A stretch of DNA of 64,000 bases from Marinobacterium_D sp050908845 (GCF_050908845.1 NZ_CP194171.1:2542001-2606000); one strand, 5' to 3'; numbered from the stretch's first letter, positions 17,979 through 27,353 are shown. Notes: a model not told the origin generated them from the letters alone. A program made the numbers and translations.

Positions 17979-20372
17979 ATGGAATCGAAGCAGGCGTATT
18001 GGTTCGTAGGAGCACTTTGGGATGGCAAAGACGACCAGACTGAACGGTTTCTCAATGAGGGAATCTGGGAGAACGGCTACAAGGATAAGCACCTTGATGA
18101 GGTCAATTCGATCCAGCCTGGCGATAAAATTGCGATCAAGGCTGCCTTCACCCAAAAGAAAAACCTGCCGTTCCAAGCCAATGGTTCAACAGCTTCAGTC
18201 ATGGCTATTAAAGCGCGTGGAACTGTTACAGCGAATGAGGGCAACGGTAAAACCGTCCATGTCGATTGGGAGCCGCTAGTCCCTGAGAAGCGATGGTATT
18301 TCTTCACACACCGAGGCACAGTCTGGAGGCTAGAGGGCAAGCGATGGCTGTCACGGGCGTTGATCGACTTCACATTTAATGACGCCGACCAAGACTATAA
18401 CCGTTTCAGGAACGCCCCTTATTGGAAGGAACGGTTTGGAGACAATGCCAAACAATCACGTTTTCCTTGGACCGAGTTTTACGAAGAGCTCGCAACCAAG
18501 CTGGTCAAGTACCAGGACGACAGAGGCCCCCTAGTTGATCACCTGCATAGCATTTCTCAGCAGGTCGAAGGGCTCAGCCATCTCAACGACAGAGATGCAG
18601 ACGGTAATTCGTTCCCGCTGGCGGATATCTGTCCCTTTACGCTGCTAGGCACCTTTAATCGCCAACTAACCGATCCAAATCGTCGAGCCATAGCCGCCAA
18701 GTTGGCAGCTTTCTTAGATGTGGATGCGGAGCTCCCCGCTAACTTCGACGCCATACCGGTTTTAAATAATCAAAAGTCCTGGTTCTTCGCGTTTAGCAAT
18801 GCGCGGAAGGATGGCGACATAGACAAATTGTGGGAGTTTTTTGCGGCGGCTATCGCCTATGCAGATGGCGACCCTGAGTCTGAAGTAGAGCGATTCGCCC
18901 AAGGGTACGACGCAGCATCCACTATTAAAAACGTGGGCTGGAATCTGACCATGGGCTTGTACTGGATTAGGCCGTGGGTTTACCTGCCGCTTGATGGCAC
19001 TTCTCAGCAGTACATAAAAGACAAACTCAATACTCCAATACCGAAGAATAGCCCCAAAGGGCGCTGCAGTGCGGATGATTATTTTCAGGTATTGAGAACA
19101 GTAGAGGCACGATTCGAAGAAGATACCTTTCCTGTTCACTCGTTCCCCGAATTGTCGTTTGAAGCCTGGCGTTATCAGCCGCCAAGCGTAGCAGGGCAGT
19201 CCGCAGGTACCTGGAAAAGCCGCGTTTATGGACTCGTTAAAGATCTTTGTTTGGAGACTGGGTCTGCCGACTTCACTCGCAAACAATTTCAGGATCGGTT
19301 CTTGTCCGAACTGACAGAGGAATACCCTTCGAACAACACCGTCGCGTTTACCATTGATCGTAATATGCAGACCCTGCGAGACGACGATTTAATCGAGTTT
19401 CTAGGTAATGGCTCGTACCGCTGGACTGAGTTCGATACCGAACAAGGCGGTGCAGAAGAGAAGAGTTACGACCCGCAGCCAAAGGCAGAGCCCTATGGCG
19501 TCGAAAACATTCTTAATGACGGATGTTTCTTAAGCGAAGACCAGGTTTTCAAGTACCTCAGTGTTCTTAAGTCGAAGCAGAATCTTGTCTTGCAGGGGGC
19601 ACCAGGTACTGGGAAGACCTGGTTGGCCAAGAGGCTGGCCTATGCGCTGATCGGCCACAGAATTGAAGAGCGGGTGCGTGCTGTCCAGTTCCATCCGAAT
19701 CTCTCTTATGAAGACTTCATCAGGGGCTGGCGCCCTGGAGGTAATAACGGTGTATTAGAGCTTGTTGACGGCCCGTTCCTCGAAATGGTCTATCTGGCCC
19801 AGCGCAACCCTGAAAACAGCTATGTACTGGTTATCGAAGAGATCAATAGAGGCAACCCCGCCCAAATCTTCGGCGAGATGCTCACCCTGCTGGAAAAAGA
19901 CAAGCGCACACCGAACGAGGCGCTGGAGCTGACTTACGGTGAAGGCAGCAAAAAGCGAGTCTACATTCCCAAAAACCTCTACGTAATCGGCACCATGAAT
20001 ATTGCCGACAGGTCGCTGGCTTTGGTTGACCTGGCCCTAAGACGCCGCTTTGCGTTCATTGACCTCAAGCCTCAATTGGGTGAGCGCTGGCGCATATGGG
20101 CCCATGAAAGGCTCGGAAGCGATACGGCCAGAGTCATAGATATCGAAAAACGCTTCAATGAATTGAACCAAGCAATCACCGATGAACCTTCGCTTGGAGC
20201 GCAGTTTCAGGTTGGGCACAGCTATGTAACGCCAACCGAAGAAAGTGAGGATGTCAGTGGCTGGTTCCTGGATAAAGTAGAGACTGAAATTTACCCGCTA
20301 CTGCAGGAGTACTTCTTCGATGCTCCTAATCGGGCGGATGAACTAAGAGACACCCTGCTAGAGGGATGGTGA
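17979..20372 (+). CDS. mcrB: McrB-like AAA+ GTPase/ATPase of a type IV restriction system
   Basis: This 797-residue protein has an N-terminal about 120 residues starting YWFVGALWDG that resembles an EVE/PUA-like modified-base-reading domain. A middle region of about 400 residues lacks a recognised fold. The AAA+ domain has Walker A GAPGTGKT at 540-547, the McrB-type FHPNLSYEDFIRGWRP, Walker B YVLVIEEINRGN near 614-625, and sensor GTMNIADRSLALVDLALRRRF. The McrB signature pattern in these motifs is clear. It would form the motor and recognition subunit that, with McrC, cleaves DNA with modified bases, mainly foreign DNA. Its stop overlaps the McrC start by one base. It is longer than E. coli McrB (about 460 residues) because of the N-terminal reader and linker. 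Confidence 0.9.
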   Translation: MESKQAYWFVGALWDGKDDQTERFLNEGIWENGYKDKHLDEVNSIQPGDKIAIKAAFTQKKNLPFQANGSTASVMAIKARGTVTANEGNGKTVHVDWEPLVPEKRWYFFTHRGTVWRLEGKRWLSRALIDFTFNDADQDYNRFRNAPYWKERFGDNAKQSRFPWTEFYEELATKLVKYQDDRGPLVDHLHSISQQVEGLSHLNDRDADGNSFPLADICPFTLLGTFNRQLTDPNRRAIAAKLAAFLDVDAELPANFDAIPVLNNQKSWFFAFSNARKDGDIDKLWEFFAAAIAYADGDPESEVERFAQGYDAASTIKNVGWNLTMGLYWIRPWVYLPLDGTSQQYIKDKLNTPIPKNSPKGRCSADDYFQVLRTVEARFEEDTFPVHSFPELSFEAWRYQPPSVAGQSAGTWKSRVYGLVKDLCLETGSADFTRKQFQDRFLSELTEEYPSNNTVAFTIDRNMQTLRDDDLIEFLGNGSYRWTEFDTEQGGAEEKSYDPQPKAEPYGVENILNDGCFLSEDQVFKYLSVLKSKQNLVLQGAPGTGKTWLAKRLAYALIGHRIEERVRAVQFHPNLSYEDFIRGWRPGGNNGVLELVDGPFLEMVYLAQRNPENSYVLVIEEINRGNPAQIFGEMLTLLEKDKRTPNEALELTYGEGSKKRVYIPKNLYVIGTMNIADRSLALVDLALRRRFAFIDLKPQLGERWRIWAHERLGSDTARVIDIEKRFNELNQAITDEPSLGAQFQVGHSYVTPTEESEDVSGWFLDKVETEIYPLLQEYFFDAPNRADELRDTLLEGW

Positions 20373-21520
20373 TGGGTAGCCCAAGTGTGAATATCGGTGA
20401 AGAGCACACCATTGGTCGTGTCCCTGTCCGTAACCTCTGGCTTCTGATGCTCTATGCATCAGACCTCTACAGAACGGCAGGTAATCGTTTTTCCTCGGTG
20501 GAGGAGACACCCGATGATATTCCTGACCTTGTTGCCAGAATGCTGGTACATGCTGTCGAGCGACGCATAAGACGCAATCTGACTGCTGGATACACCCGTC
20601 GTGAAGCGCACCTTAGCCGCCTGCGGGGAAAAATAGATGCGTTGGAGTCGGCTCGGAATCAGCTCCATCTGAAGGGTAAGATTGCCTGTCGTTTCGATGA
20701 AATGACGATTAACACGCCCCGAAACCGCTATATCAAGGCGGCTTTGGAGCGGTTGCCATCAATACTGGCATCGGTCGGATTAGCGCGACAGTGCCGCAGT
20801 CTGGCAAGGCAGCTTTTTCAGATGGGCGTGACGGGCGACAGGCCTGAGAAAACTACCCTATCCAAAGAAACCTTTGGCCGCCACGATGGCGACGACAGGC
20901 AGCTGCTGATGCTGGCGGATCTCACCTTCGACCTCGCACTACCTAGCGAAAAACTGGGTCGACAGCAGCTTAGTGCGCCCGACCACAATGAAGTCTTTGT
21001 ACGCAAGTTGTTTGAGAAAGGCGTTGCAGGCCTGTATGAGGTTAATCTGAAGCCTAAAGGTTGGCAGGTGAGGGCAGGCACTAAACTGGACTGGCAGACA
21101 GACGATCTTTCCGAGGGGATCAGCCGTATCCTGCCCTCAATGACCACAGATATTGAACTGGAAACCGAGACCCAAAAAATCGTTATCGACACCAAGTTCA
21201 ATTCGGTACTGATTAAAGGCTGGTACAGGGATAGTTCACTGCGTAGTGGATACCTCTACCAGATGTACGCTTACTTACGCTCGCAGGAAAAAAACGGCGA
21301 ACCTAAATCGTTATCATCCACCGGCATTTTACTGCATCCATGCGTCAGTGAGCCGCTCGATGAACAGGTCAGCATTCAGGGCCACAGGATTCGATTCGTT
21401 ACCATCGACCTCAGGATGAGCGCCATCGATATTCATAAAACGCTACTCGGTATTGTGCAAAGTAACAGCCATACGGAGCATAACCCGGATGTAGTAAACT
21501 GTTTCCAAACAGTATCGTAG
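20372..21520 (+). CDS. mcrC: McrC-like PD-(D/E)XK nuclease subunit
   Basis: This protein has 382 residues. ATG 20372 is preferred to the in-frame ATG at 20366 because GAGGG lies 6 bp upstream and the TGATG junction couples it to mcrB. The N-terminal half shows McrC features (IPVRNLWLLMLYAS-like, and HLSRLRGKID). The nuclease core is in the second half, with D273-T-K275 in KIVIDTKFNS, preceded by an acidic beta strand (TDIELE), as in PD-(D/E)XK enzymes. It supplies the cutting activity of the McrBC complex. Both genes appear intact. Confidence 0.88.
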   Translation: MGSPSVNIGEEHTIGRVPVRNLWLLMLYASDLYRTAGNRFSSVEETPDDIPDLVARMLVHAVERRIRRNLTAGYTRREAHLSRLRGKIDALESARNQLHLKGKIACRFDEMTINTPRNRYIKAALERLPSILASVGLARQCRSLARQLFQMGVTGDRPEKTTLSKETFGRHDGDDRQLLMLADLTFDLALPSEKLGRQQLSAPDHNEVFVRKLFEKGVAGLYEVNLKPKGWQVRAGTKLDWQTDDLSEGISRILPSMTTDIELETETQKIVIDTKFNSVLIKGWYRDSSLRSGYLYQMYAYLRSQEKNGEPKSLSSTGILLHPCVSEPLDEQVSIQGHRIRFVTIDLRMSAIDIHKTLLGIVQSNSHTEHNPDVVNCFQTVS

Positions 21521-21731
21521 GGGGCGGCCCTCATCTCATTGCAGCCCGTACAAGGATTAGGCAAGTATCTCAAATAACTCAGGCTTCATGAGAGCCGATT
21601 GAAGTTCGCACAATTTTCGATCTATTTGCTGCACTTGTCTTAGTGTTTCGGCAACTAGCTCAGACTTTATTCGAAAAGCCTTATAGAAAAACACTATAAC
21701 CAATTGATATGCAAAGGAATATGACAGGGAG

Positions 21732-24128
21732 ATGTTGGTCTACAACGCCACGAAGCAGCAGTTTATTGATGATGTGCGAGCCAACGCTATTACCGAGGTT
21801 ATCGAGAACGAGGTGGCGCGGAAGCTACACCGGAATTCGCCACGAAATGAGGTGATATCCTGGGAAAATTCGTTGCGGTTTATGATGAGCGCACTGCTGG
21901 ATGAGGCAATCCCTGCAACGGCAGGGGTGGCCATCGAGTACAATATCCCGCTGACAAACCGCAGGGTGGACTTCATCCTGACCGGTAAAAACCACCAACG
22001 AAACGATGCCGCTGTCATCGTGGAACTCAAACAGTGGCAGTCTGTTGAGGTAACGAAAAAGGACGCCATCGTGCGTACCCAGCTGGGTGGTGCAGTAAGA
22101 GAGACAAACCATCCCTCCTATCAGGCATGGTCTTATGCCGCGCTAATCGAGGACTACAACGAGACGGTACGCTCTGAGTCGATTAGCCTCGTACCCTGCG
22201 CCTACCTGCACAATATGAAGCGGGCAGATGCAATCAATGATCCGTTCTACGAACATCACACAAGCCGTGCCCCGGTCTTTATCTCTCCCGATGCATTGAA
22301 GCTCTCCAAGTTTCTGCGCCAGCACATAAAGTTTGGCGACAGTAACCAGGTCATGTATCGGATCGAGCACGGCGTAATCAAACCAAGCAAGAACCTGGCA
22401 GATGCACTCGCGTCGATGATGCAGGGCAACGCCGAGTTTCTGATGATTGACGAGCAGAAACTGGTCTATGAAACCGCCATCGATCTTGCGCACCAGGCAG
22501 TAGCAGGCGAAAAACAGTGTCTTATCGTCAAGGGCGGGCCGGGTACCGGCAAGTCGGTGGTGGCGATCAATTTGCTGGTAGAGCTGACAAACCGTGAGAT
22601 GATGACGCAGTACGTTTCGCGTAATTCAGCTCCGCGAGAGGTATTCAAGAAGAAGCTGACAGGTACTCGCAAAAAGACCCATATCGATAATCTGTTCAAA
22701 GGATCGGGAAGCTACGTGAATGCCGAGCCCGATACCTTTCATGCCCTGATTGTCGACGAGGCACACCGCCTCAATGAAAAGTCCGGCATGTACCAGAATC
22801 TTGGTGAAAGCCAGATCAAGGAGATGATCCGCGCATCACGTTTTTCGGTCTTCTTTATCGATGAGGCCCAGCGCGTCACGTTGAAAGATGTCGGCACGGT
22901 TGCTGAGATCAAGAGACGGGCAAACCAGTGTGGAGCCGTTGTGTGGGAGCTTGAATTGGCATCGCAGTTTCGCTGTAACGGCTCGGATGGGTACCTGGCC
23001 TGGCTCGATCACGCGCTTCAGATTCGCACGACGGCCAACACTGACCTGAATGACATAGACTACGACTTCCAGGTGTTTGATGACCCCAGTGCGATGCGCC
23101 GGGCTATTATCGAGAAGAACCGCAAAGCCAACAAGGCTCGCATGGTCGCTGGTTACTGCTGGCCTTGGGCGAGCAAGAAAGACAAGCAAGCGATGGATAT
23201 CGTGTTTCCCGAGCACAACTTTGCTGCTCAGTGGAACCTCGATAACGACGGCATGCTCTAGGCTATCGCAGATGAGTCTGTTGAGCAGGTAGGGTGCATT
23301 CACACCTGTCAGGGACTGGAGTTTGACTATGTCGGCGTAATAATCGGGGATGATTTCGTCATCCGCGGCGGCCGGGTAGTGACTGACGCCGGAAATAGGG
23401 CGGGGCAGGATCGTTCAGTGCACGGCTACAAGAAATTGCTCAAAGAACAGCCGGATCATGCCCGCGCTCAGGCGGACCAGATCATCAAAAACACCTATCG
23501 CACCCTGATGACACGTGGTCAGAAGGGGTGTTACCTGTACGCTACCGACGCAGAAACCCGGGAATACTTCGCTAACTTTATGTCTGCGCAGGACAAAGAT
23601 GCGCAAGTACCGGAAAGCAGGGGAATTGCAGGCCTAGATAGCCTGGATGGCCTGGATCTCCCAATCGTGACACGTGCAGCTGCGAAGCCCGAACAGCATG
23701 TACCGGTCTATGACCTGAGCATTGCGGCCGGTGAGTTCAGTGAAATGCAGATTGCAGAAGCTGAATCTTGGGCCGAGTTGCCAGATTTCATGCGATCAAG
23801 TCCGGATCTCTTCATTAGCCGCGTGGTCGGCGAATCAATGAACCGGCGCATCCCGAATGGATCCTGGTGTCTGTTCCGTGCAAACCCCGGCGGCACGCGG
23901 CAAGGCAAGATTGTTGTGGTACAGCACCGTTCAATCGAAGATCCCGACCATGGCGGCAGCTATACCGTAAAGCAATATCACAGCGAGAAGATTGAGGAGT
24001 ACGGTGAACTGGTCAACCAGCGAATCCTGCTCCGGCCGCTGACCAATGCCTTCGGGTACAGGGATATAGTGCTTGAGGATGAGCAGGAGGATCTGGTGGT
24101 GATTGGTGAGTTTCTTACGGTGCTTTAA
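21732..24128 (+). pseudogene. Nuclease-DUF2075 helicase-S24 peptidase fusion, interrupted by in-frame TAG
   Basis: One reading frame of 799 codons is broken only by TAG at 23259-23261 (codon 510). Before it there is an N-terminal PD-(D/E)XK-like motif (D80 in RRVDFIL, E98-L-K100) and then a DUF2075 superfamily-1 helicase core with Walker A GGPGTGKS at 268-275, DEAH-like VDEAH, and FFIDEAQR. After the stop the same frame resumes with helicase motif V (HTCQGLEFDYVGVI) and motif VI (NTYRTLMTRGQKG). It ends in an S24 LexA-like peptidase domain with candidate catalytic Ser702 (GESM) and Lys747 (YTVKQY). A product stopping at codon 510 lacks motifs V and VI, so it should be inactive unless TAG is read through. 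The only later in-frame start seen before the S24 part is GTG 23379. It sits between mcrC and a MazG-like gene in a defence setting. Confidence 0.8.
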
Positions 24129-24175
24129 GCCTTAGGGCCAGACACGAACAGTTTCAATACGTATGCGAGTTTCTT

Positions 24176-24541
24176 ATGAGTGATCCATTCAAACAACTTA
24201 ATGATGCCCTGCAGCAGTTCGCCACGGATCGAGATTGGGACCAGTTTCATTCACCCAAGAATCTCGCCATGGCACTAACCGTCGAAGCGGCGGAATTGCA
24301 GGAGTGTTTTCAGTGGACAACGGAGTCCCGCTCTTCAGATCTTGATGAGAAGGAACTGTCCGCTGTGCGTGATGAGGTTGCCGATGTGCAGCTTTACCTC
24401 ATTCGCCTGGCAGGAAAACTGAACATCGATATTGAGCAGGCCTGCTGGGACAAGATGGTTAAAAACGCTGAGAAATACCCCGCACATAATGTGAAAGGCA
24501 GTTCTCGGAAGTATACACACTACGAGAACGATACCGATTAA
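24176..24541 (+). CDS. MazG-like nucleotide pyrophosphohydrolase
   Basis: This 121-residue all-alpha protein has the MazG/dUTPase-like metal site pattern: EAAELQE near residues 34-40 and DEVADVQLYL near 65-75, matching EXXE...EXXD. Its length fits the small single-domain pyrophosphohydrolases that hydrolyse dNTPs or modified nucleotides. It lies 47 bp after the broken helicase-peptidase gene and probably shared its transcript. Small MazG-like enzymes next to DUF2075 helicases are a recurring arrangement in my recollection, which suggests one functional unit. Its last bases run straight into an HsdR remnant, so the downstream neighbour was rearranged. Confidence 0.88.
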   Translation: MSDPFKQLNDALQQFATDRDWDQFHSPKNLAMALTVEAAELQECFQWTTESRSSDLDEKELSAVRDEVADVQLYLIRLAGKLNIDIEQACWDKMVKNAEKYPAHNVKGSSRKYTHYENDTD

Positions 24542-24821
24542 GTGTAATTATCGCCGACAACCTGGCGGACGATGACATGCTCAGCTACGCCCGCATGGTA
24601 GCGGACAAAGTAGGGGAGAATGAAAGGGGGATGCATCAGCTCAGTAATAACACGCCTGACCAGGTCTGCCAGGATGATTTCTCACAGGCTGTCGATGATG
24701 CGGTGATGGGAAGTTCCGAAGCGTACAAGAACCAGATGATGCAGATTCTGAGCAATCCTCAGGTGGCTAGGGGTTTACGCGGGTGGTGTTTGATATTCTG
24801 ATTAGAACGAATAATGTTTAA
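24541..24821 (+). pseudogene. Decayed 3' end of a type I restriction HsdR-like gene
   Basis: The translation reads DNLADDDMLSYARMVADKV, then GENERGMHQLSNN and AVDDAVMGSSEAYKNQMM, which resembles HsdR C-termini. Near 24768 the homology moves to another frame, giving FTRVVFDILIR before TAA at 24821, so a frameshift is present. There is no N-terminal part, no start of its own and no hsdM or hsdS nearby. A diverged inverted copy lies at 27010-27150. The HsdR identity is from memory of the family, so it is moderate in certainty; the remnant nature is clear. Confidence 0.6.
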
Positions 24822-24845
24822 ATATCATAATTATACGGTATTTTA

Positions 24846-25394
24846 GTGAGAATTCACGTTACTAAAAAACTGGCCGAAAAACTGAAAAAGGCAGATTTCT
24901 ACATCTCGGATTCTGCCGACCAAAACCCCGTAGCTCTGGGTGAATGGCACGCCAATATCACCACAATCCAGCGCCGCCAGTGCCTGGTGTTCATCCATGA
25001 CCAGACACGATTCTCGTTGGCGCTGATCGGCATGACCCAGAAAGAACTCAAGCAACTGACGTTCTGGTTCAGCGATATGCTGGCCAACACCATGCTCAAG
25101 CTCGGTTATCCAACGGAGCTTATGGAGCGTGCTGTGGGCATGGTCGATGAGCTGAGCTTTGATACTCAGTGCAGTCGTTCGATCCAAGGTACGTTGAAGA
25201 ACACGATTCTTGATCTCGAAGCGTTTACCTGGGATGGCAGCCACATCATGGATCTGGCGCCGTATTCGGTTTCAGCCAGTCTTTGCGAATGTCCCCGTAG
25301 CAAAGGTGCAGTGAAGCGGGAATATCTCATCCCGGCTAACGAGATGCAGAAGCTGTTGGAGGATTTGCCAGATCCGAACGAAACTAGGCATTGA
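24846..25394 (+). CDS. DUF6933-like protein of unknown function
   Basis: This 182-residue cytosolic protein starts at GTG 24846 (MRIHVTKKLAEKLKK). That opening resembles DUF6933 proteins, as do the later stretches GEWHANITTIQRRQCLVF and TRFSLALIGMTQKEL. No catalytic motif, signal peptide or membrane segment is visible. No biochemical role is known to me. Genes of this family often occur alone or near mobile and defence genes. Here it lies between an HsdR remnant and the gene-poor terminus, and it is the last intact gene before the dif candidate. The frame is full length and shows no decay. Confidence 0.72.
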   Translation: MRIHVTKKLAEKLKKADFYISDSADQNPVALGEWHANITTIQRRQCLVFIHDQTRFSLALIGMTQKELKQLTFWFSDMLANTMLKLGYPTELMERAVGMVDELSFDTQCSRSIQGTLKNTILDLEAFTWDGSHIMDLAPYSVSASLCECPRSKGAVKREYLIPANEMQKLLEDLPDPNETRH

Positions 25395-25424
25395 TCCGAT
25401 CCAGAACCTCTCAATCGTGAATCG

Positions 25425-25491
25425 TTCGCCAGCTTGAAAAGAACGACACTCAGTTCACGAAACTAAAATCTTCAAAGCTCTCCGCACGATT
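25425..25491 (+). repeat. Left arm of an imperfect 67-bp inverted repeat flanking dif
   Basis: The first 29 bp (TTCGCCAGCTTGAAAAGAAC and on to 25453) match the reverse complement of 26104-26132 without mismatch. The last 14 bp (CTCTCCGCACGATT) also match, and the middle is diverged. The arms are 575 bp apart and enclose the dif candidate. Confidence 0.88.
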
Positions 25492-25855
25492 TCTACGGCC
25501 GCGATCGACTCAAACGGATCATCAAATGGAGTTTAGTATCACGATACGTAAGAAGTACAAATAATACCGATCAACAAAATTGGCCACGCGACGGTCATGA
25601 ATGGTTGGGTATGGAAAATATCGGGCAGCGGCGGTTATACATTTCACAGATCCCGAACAGCAGGCGCAGAATATCAGCCAGCCTCGTAGTCACAGCAAGT
25701 CTATCCATCTTTATCCGTTCTAATCTTGGTCATTACCAAAGCGCTCAAAAGCAGGTGCGAGCTTAGGTCGCTTTTTGAGTATCAGCAGGATCAACAATTC
25801 TTGAAGTTAGTAGGTTCTTGCAAAGCCTTAAGCCCCTGCAAAACCGGTTATTTAT
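25492..25855. other. Gene-free stretch left of dif
   Basis: I find no supportable gene. One hairpin is visible at about 25742-25778 (CTCAAAAGC / GCTTTTTGAG with a 17-nt loop). Base composition becomes more AT-rich toward dif. Confidence 0.5.
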
Positions 25856-25883
25856 AATACGTATAATGTATATTATGTTAAAT
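25856..25883 (+). other. dif: Candidate chromosomal dif site (XerC/XerD target)
   Basis: The 28-bp sequence splits into an 11-bp left arm AATACGTATAA, a 6-bp centre TGTATA and an 11-bp right arm TTATGTTAAAT. The right (XerD) arm and centre are identical to E. coli dif. The left (XerC) arm ends in GTATAA where E. coli has GCATAA, and its outer 5 bp are variable among species. The site lies in a gene-free zone, at the point where gene orientation changes. It could alternatively be the junction of an element integrated by host Xer recombinases. Confidence 0.85.
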
Positions 25884-26066
25884 CGTGTATTTGGAAATGC
25901 GCGATCAGGGTGGCTCAGGCGCACTAAATCAGAACTCGAGATACAACCTGGATTCCTGGACGCTTTGCCCTGCTCAGCAGAAAGCGCTAAAAAGCGATAA
26001 GCTGCGCTTCTGCTTGTCACCTAATAGACAACGATGGCTCCGTTCGCGGAAATCGAGATTTGTACG

Positions 26067-26132
26067 AATCGTGCGGAGAGTTGCGAAGATTTGAATTCCA
26101 CGGGCTGAGTGTCGTTCTTTTCAAGCTGGCGA
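26067..26132 (-). repeat. Right arm of the imperfect inverted repeat flanking dif
   Basis: This is the reverse-complement partner of 25425-25491 and shares a perfect 29-bp outer end and 14-bp inner end. No transposase lies between the arms and no target duplication is evident. Confidence 0.88.
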
Positions 26133-27009
26133 AGTTTTCAAATCTTGGCTTTACCGTATGTTTAGTACGCCTTTAATGAGCTCCCGAAGCTGCCCCGTCT
26201 ATCCCTATTTGACGGCTGGCAGTTCTCGTCGTTTGGATTGGGCATACTTCTTGTTCGCTATCACAGAAAGCGAATAAGACATCTTCATATACCGCCTTAG
26301 GTCTTACAGGATTAGCTTGAAGGATATGGGTAACTGAGCGCCGAGCCAAAGGTGATTTGTCCTGATGATGTTTGAAAGCGCAGCAAATCATCGTCTACCT
26401 AAGGCCCGCCGACCCCGCCTGGCTCAGCAATCACTCCATCCACGGATCAATCCCGGTGAAGCGGACTGGCATTGCTGGACAGGAGTTCGAAAATCGAAGC
26501 GCGTGTTCGGCGCTAGCTCCGTTGTTGAACGATGAGCTGATTAAAAGGCAGCGGCTCCAACGCATATGCGAGGCATTGATTGTTAGCGAGATAAGGCTTT
26601 GATGCTATATGGTTCGTGATCAGACCATTGTGCTTACCAAGTCAGTAGAGCGAACAGTTAACAGGCTGGGCTTCTATGCCTGAATACCGATTCGTTGCCG
26701 ATAATGCTATTTATCGGCATATCTATTTAAGTCATTGTATAGAAAAGAATTTCGGTGGCGCAGATCCTGAAGCTTTCAGTTTGTTCTCGAGATGTTCAGT
26801 CACTTTTTAGAGTTTGACACTTCTACATCAGTTTCTCTTTTTGCGATTGCGGGCATCACCAATAAGTACTAAACCCATGGTGTTGTGAGTAATCCCAGGC
26901 AATAGAATTAATCTGACATGTACCTCATAACCTATTGATTAGGTTGGAGTTATTTAGAAGCGGCCTGCATAGAATATGCGTCGTCTGGCTCTGGTGCACT
27001 CCGATATTC
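26133..27009. other. Gene-poor stretch right of dif, no recognised gene
   Basis: Short open frames on both strands (such as + 26372-26602) have no ribosome binding site, no family resemblance and no coding character. The only structured element found is the palindrome at 26696-26719. The stretch may be decayed mobile-element DNA. Confidence 0.5.
26696..26719. other. Perfect palindrome with recombinase-core geometry
   Basis: The arms TGCCGATAA (26696-26704) and TTATCGGCA (26711-26719) are perfect inverted 9-mers around the 6-bp spacer TGCTAT. The size and spacing are like tyrosine-recombinase core sites; no T tract follows, so a terminator is unlikely. Confidence 0.45.
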
Positions 27010-27150
27010 TTGTGGTCATCGCGTTATCTACAGCCTGTGGGGATCGCCCAGGGATGCCTGATCAGATGTGTTATTTCTGAGCTGGTGCATCACCCTTTCA
27101 TTCTCCCCTACTTTATATCCGCTACGTGTCGCGCTTATTGAGCCTGGCGA
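27010..27150 (-). pseudogene. Inverted, diverged copy of the HsdR-like remnant
   Basis: The - strand reads KVGENERVMHQLRNNTSDQ, close to the + strand remnant at 24575-24715. The DNA match, about 75-80% by eye, covers roughly 140 bp. The frame is broken at both ends (an insertion gives GYKVGENE where the other copy has ADKVGENE, and GDPHRL* ends the frame). It has no promoter or start. Confidence 0.65.
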
Positions 27151-27353
27151 TAGCTGGTCAGATCGCCGGTCACAAACAACTCGTTTGGGCGTTTCAGGGT
27201 CGCTGAAAGAAGCTCTAACTGTCTTTTGCTTTACGACGAACCGACCTCGTATAGCCGTCATCTTGTCTATTATTCCTAGGGTAACACCTCGGCGTTGCGC
27301 TCCGGATCTGAACCTGTTCGCCGCGCGGCGAAACCGACAAAGGAGCCGCCACC

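Noticed and set aside
21560..21715. Open frame on - with a hydrophobic stretch and coiled-coil-like tail ending PELFEILA
   Set aside because: It has no ATG, GTG or TTG with a ribosome binding site covering the stretch, and is only about 50 codons; it could be a remnant but is not supportable as a gene.
25763..26020. 85-codon open frame on - across dif
   Set aside because: It overlaps the dif candidate, has no ribosome binding site and no recognisable features.
25425..26132. Intact insertion sequence with terminal inverted repeats
   Set aside because: There is no transposase frame between the arms and no target-site duplication was found; it is kept as an unexplained inverted repeat.
26372..26602. 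76-codon open frame on + in the gene-poor terminus
   Set aside because: It has no start signals, no homology recognised, and surrounding DNA is decayed in all frames.
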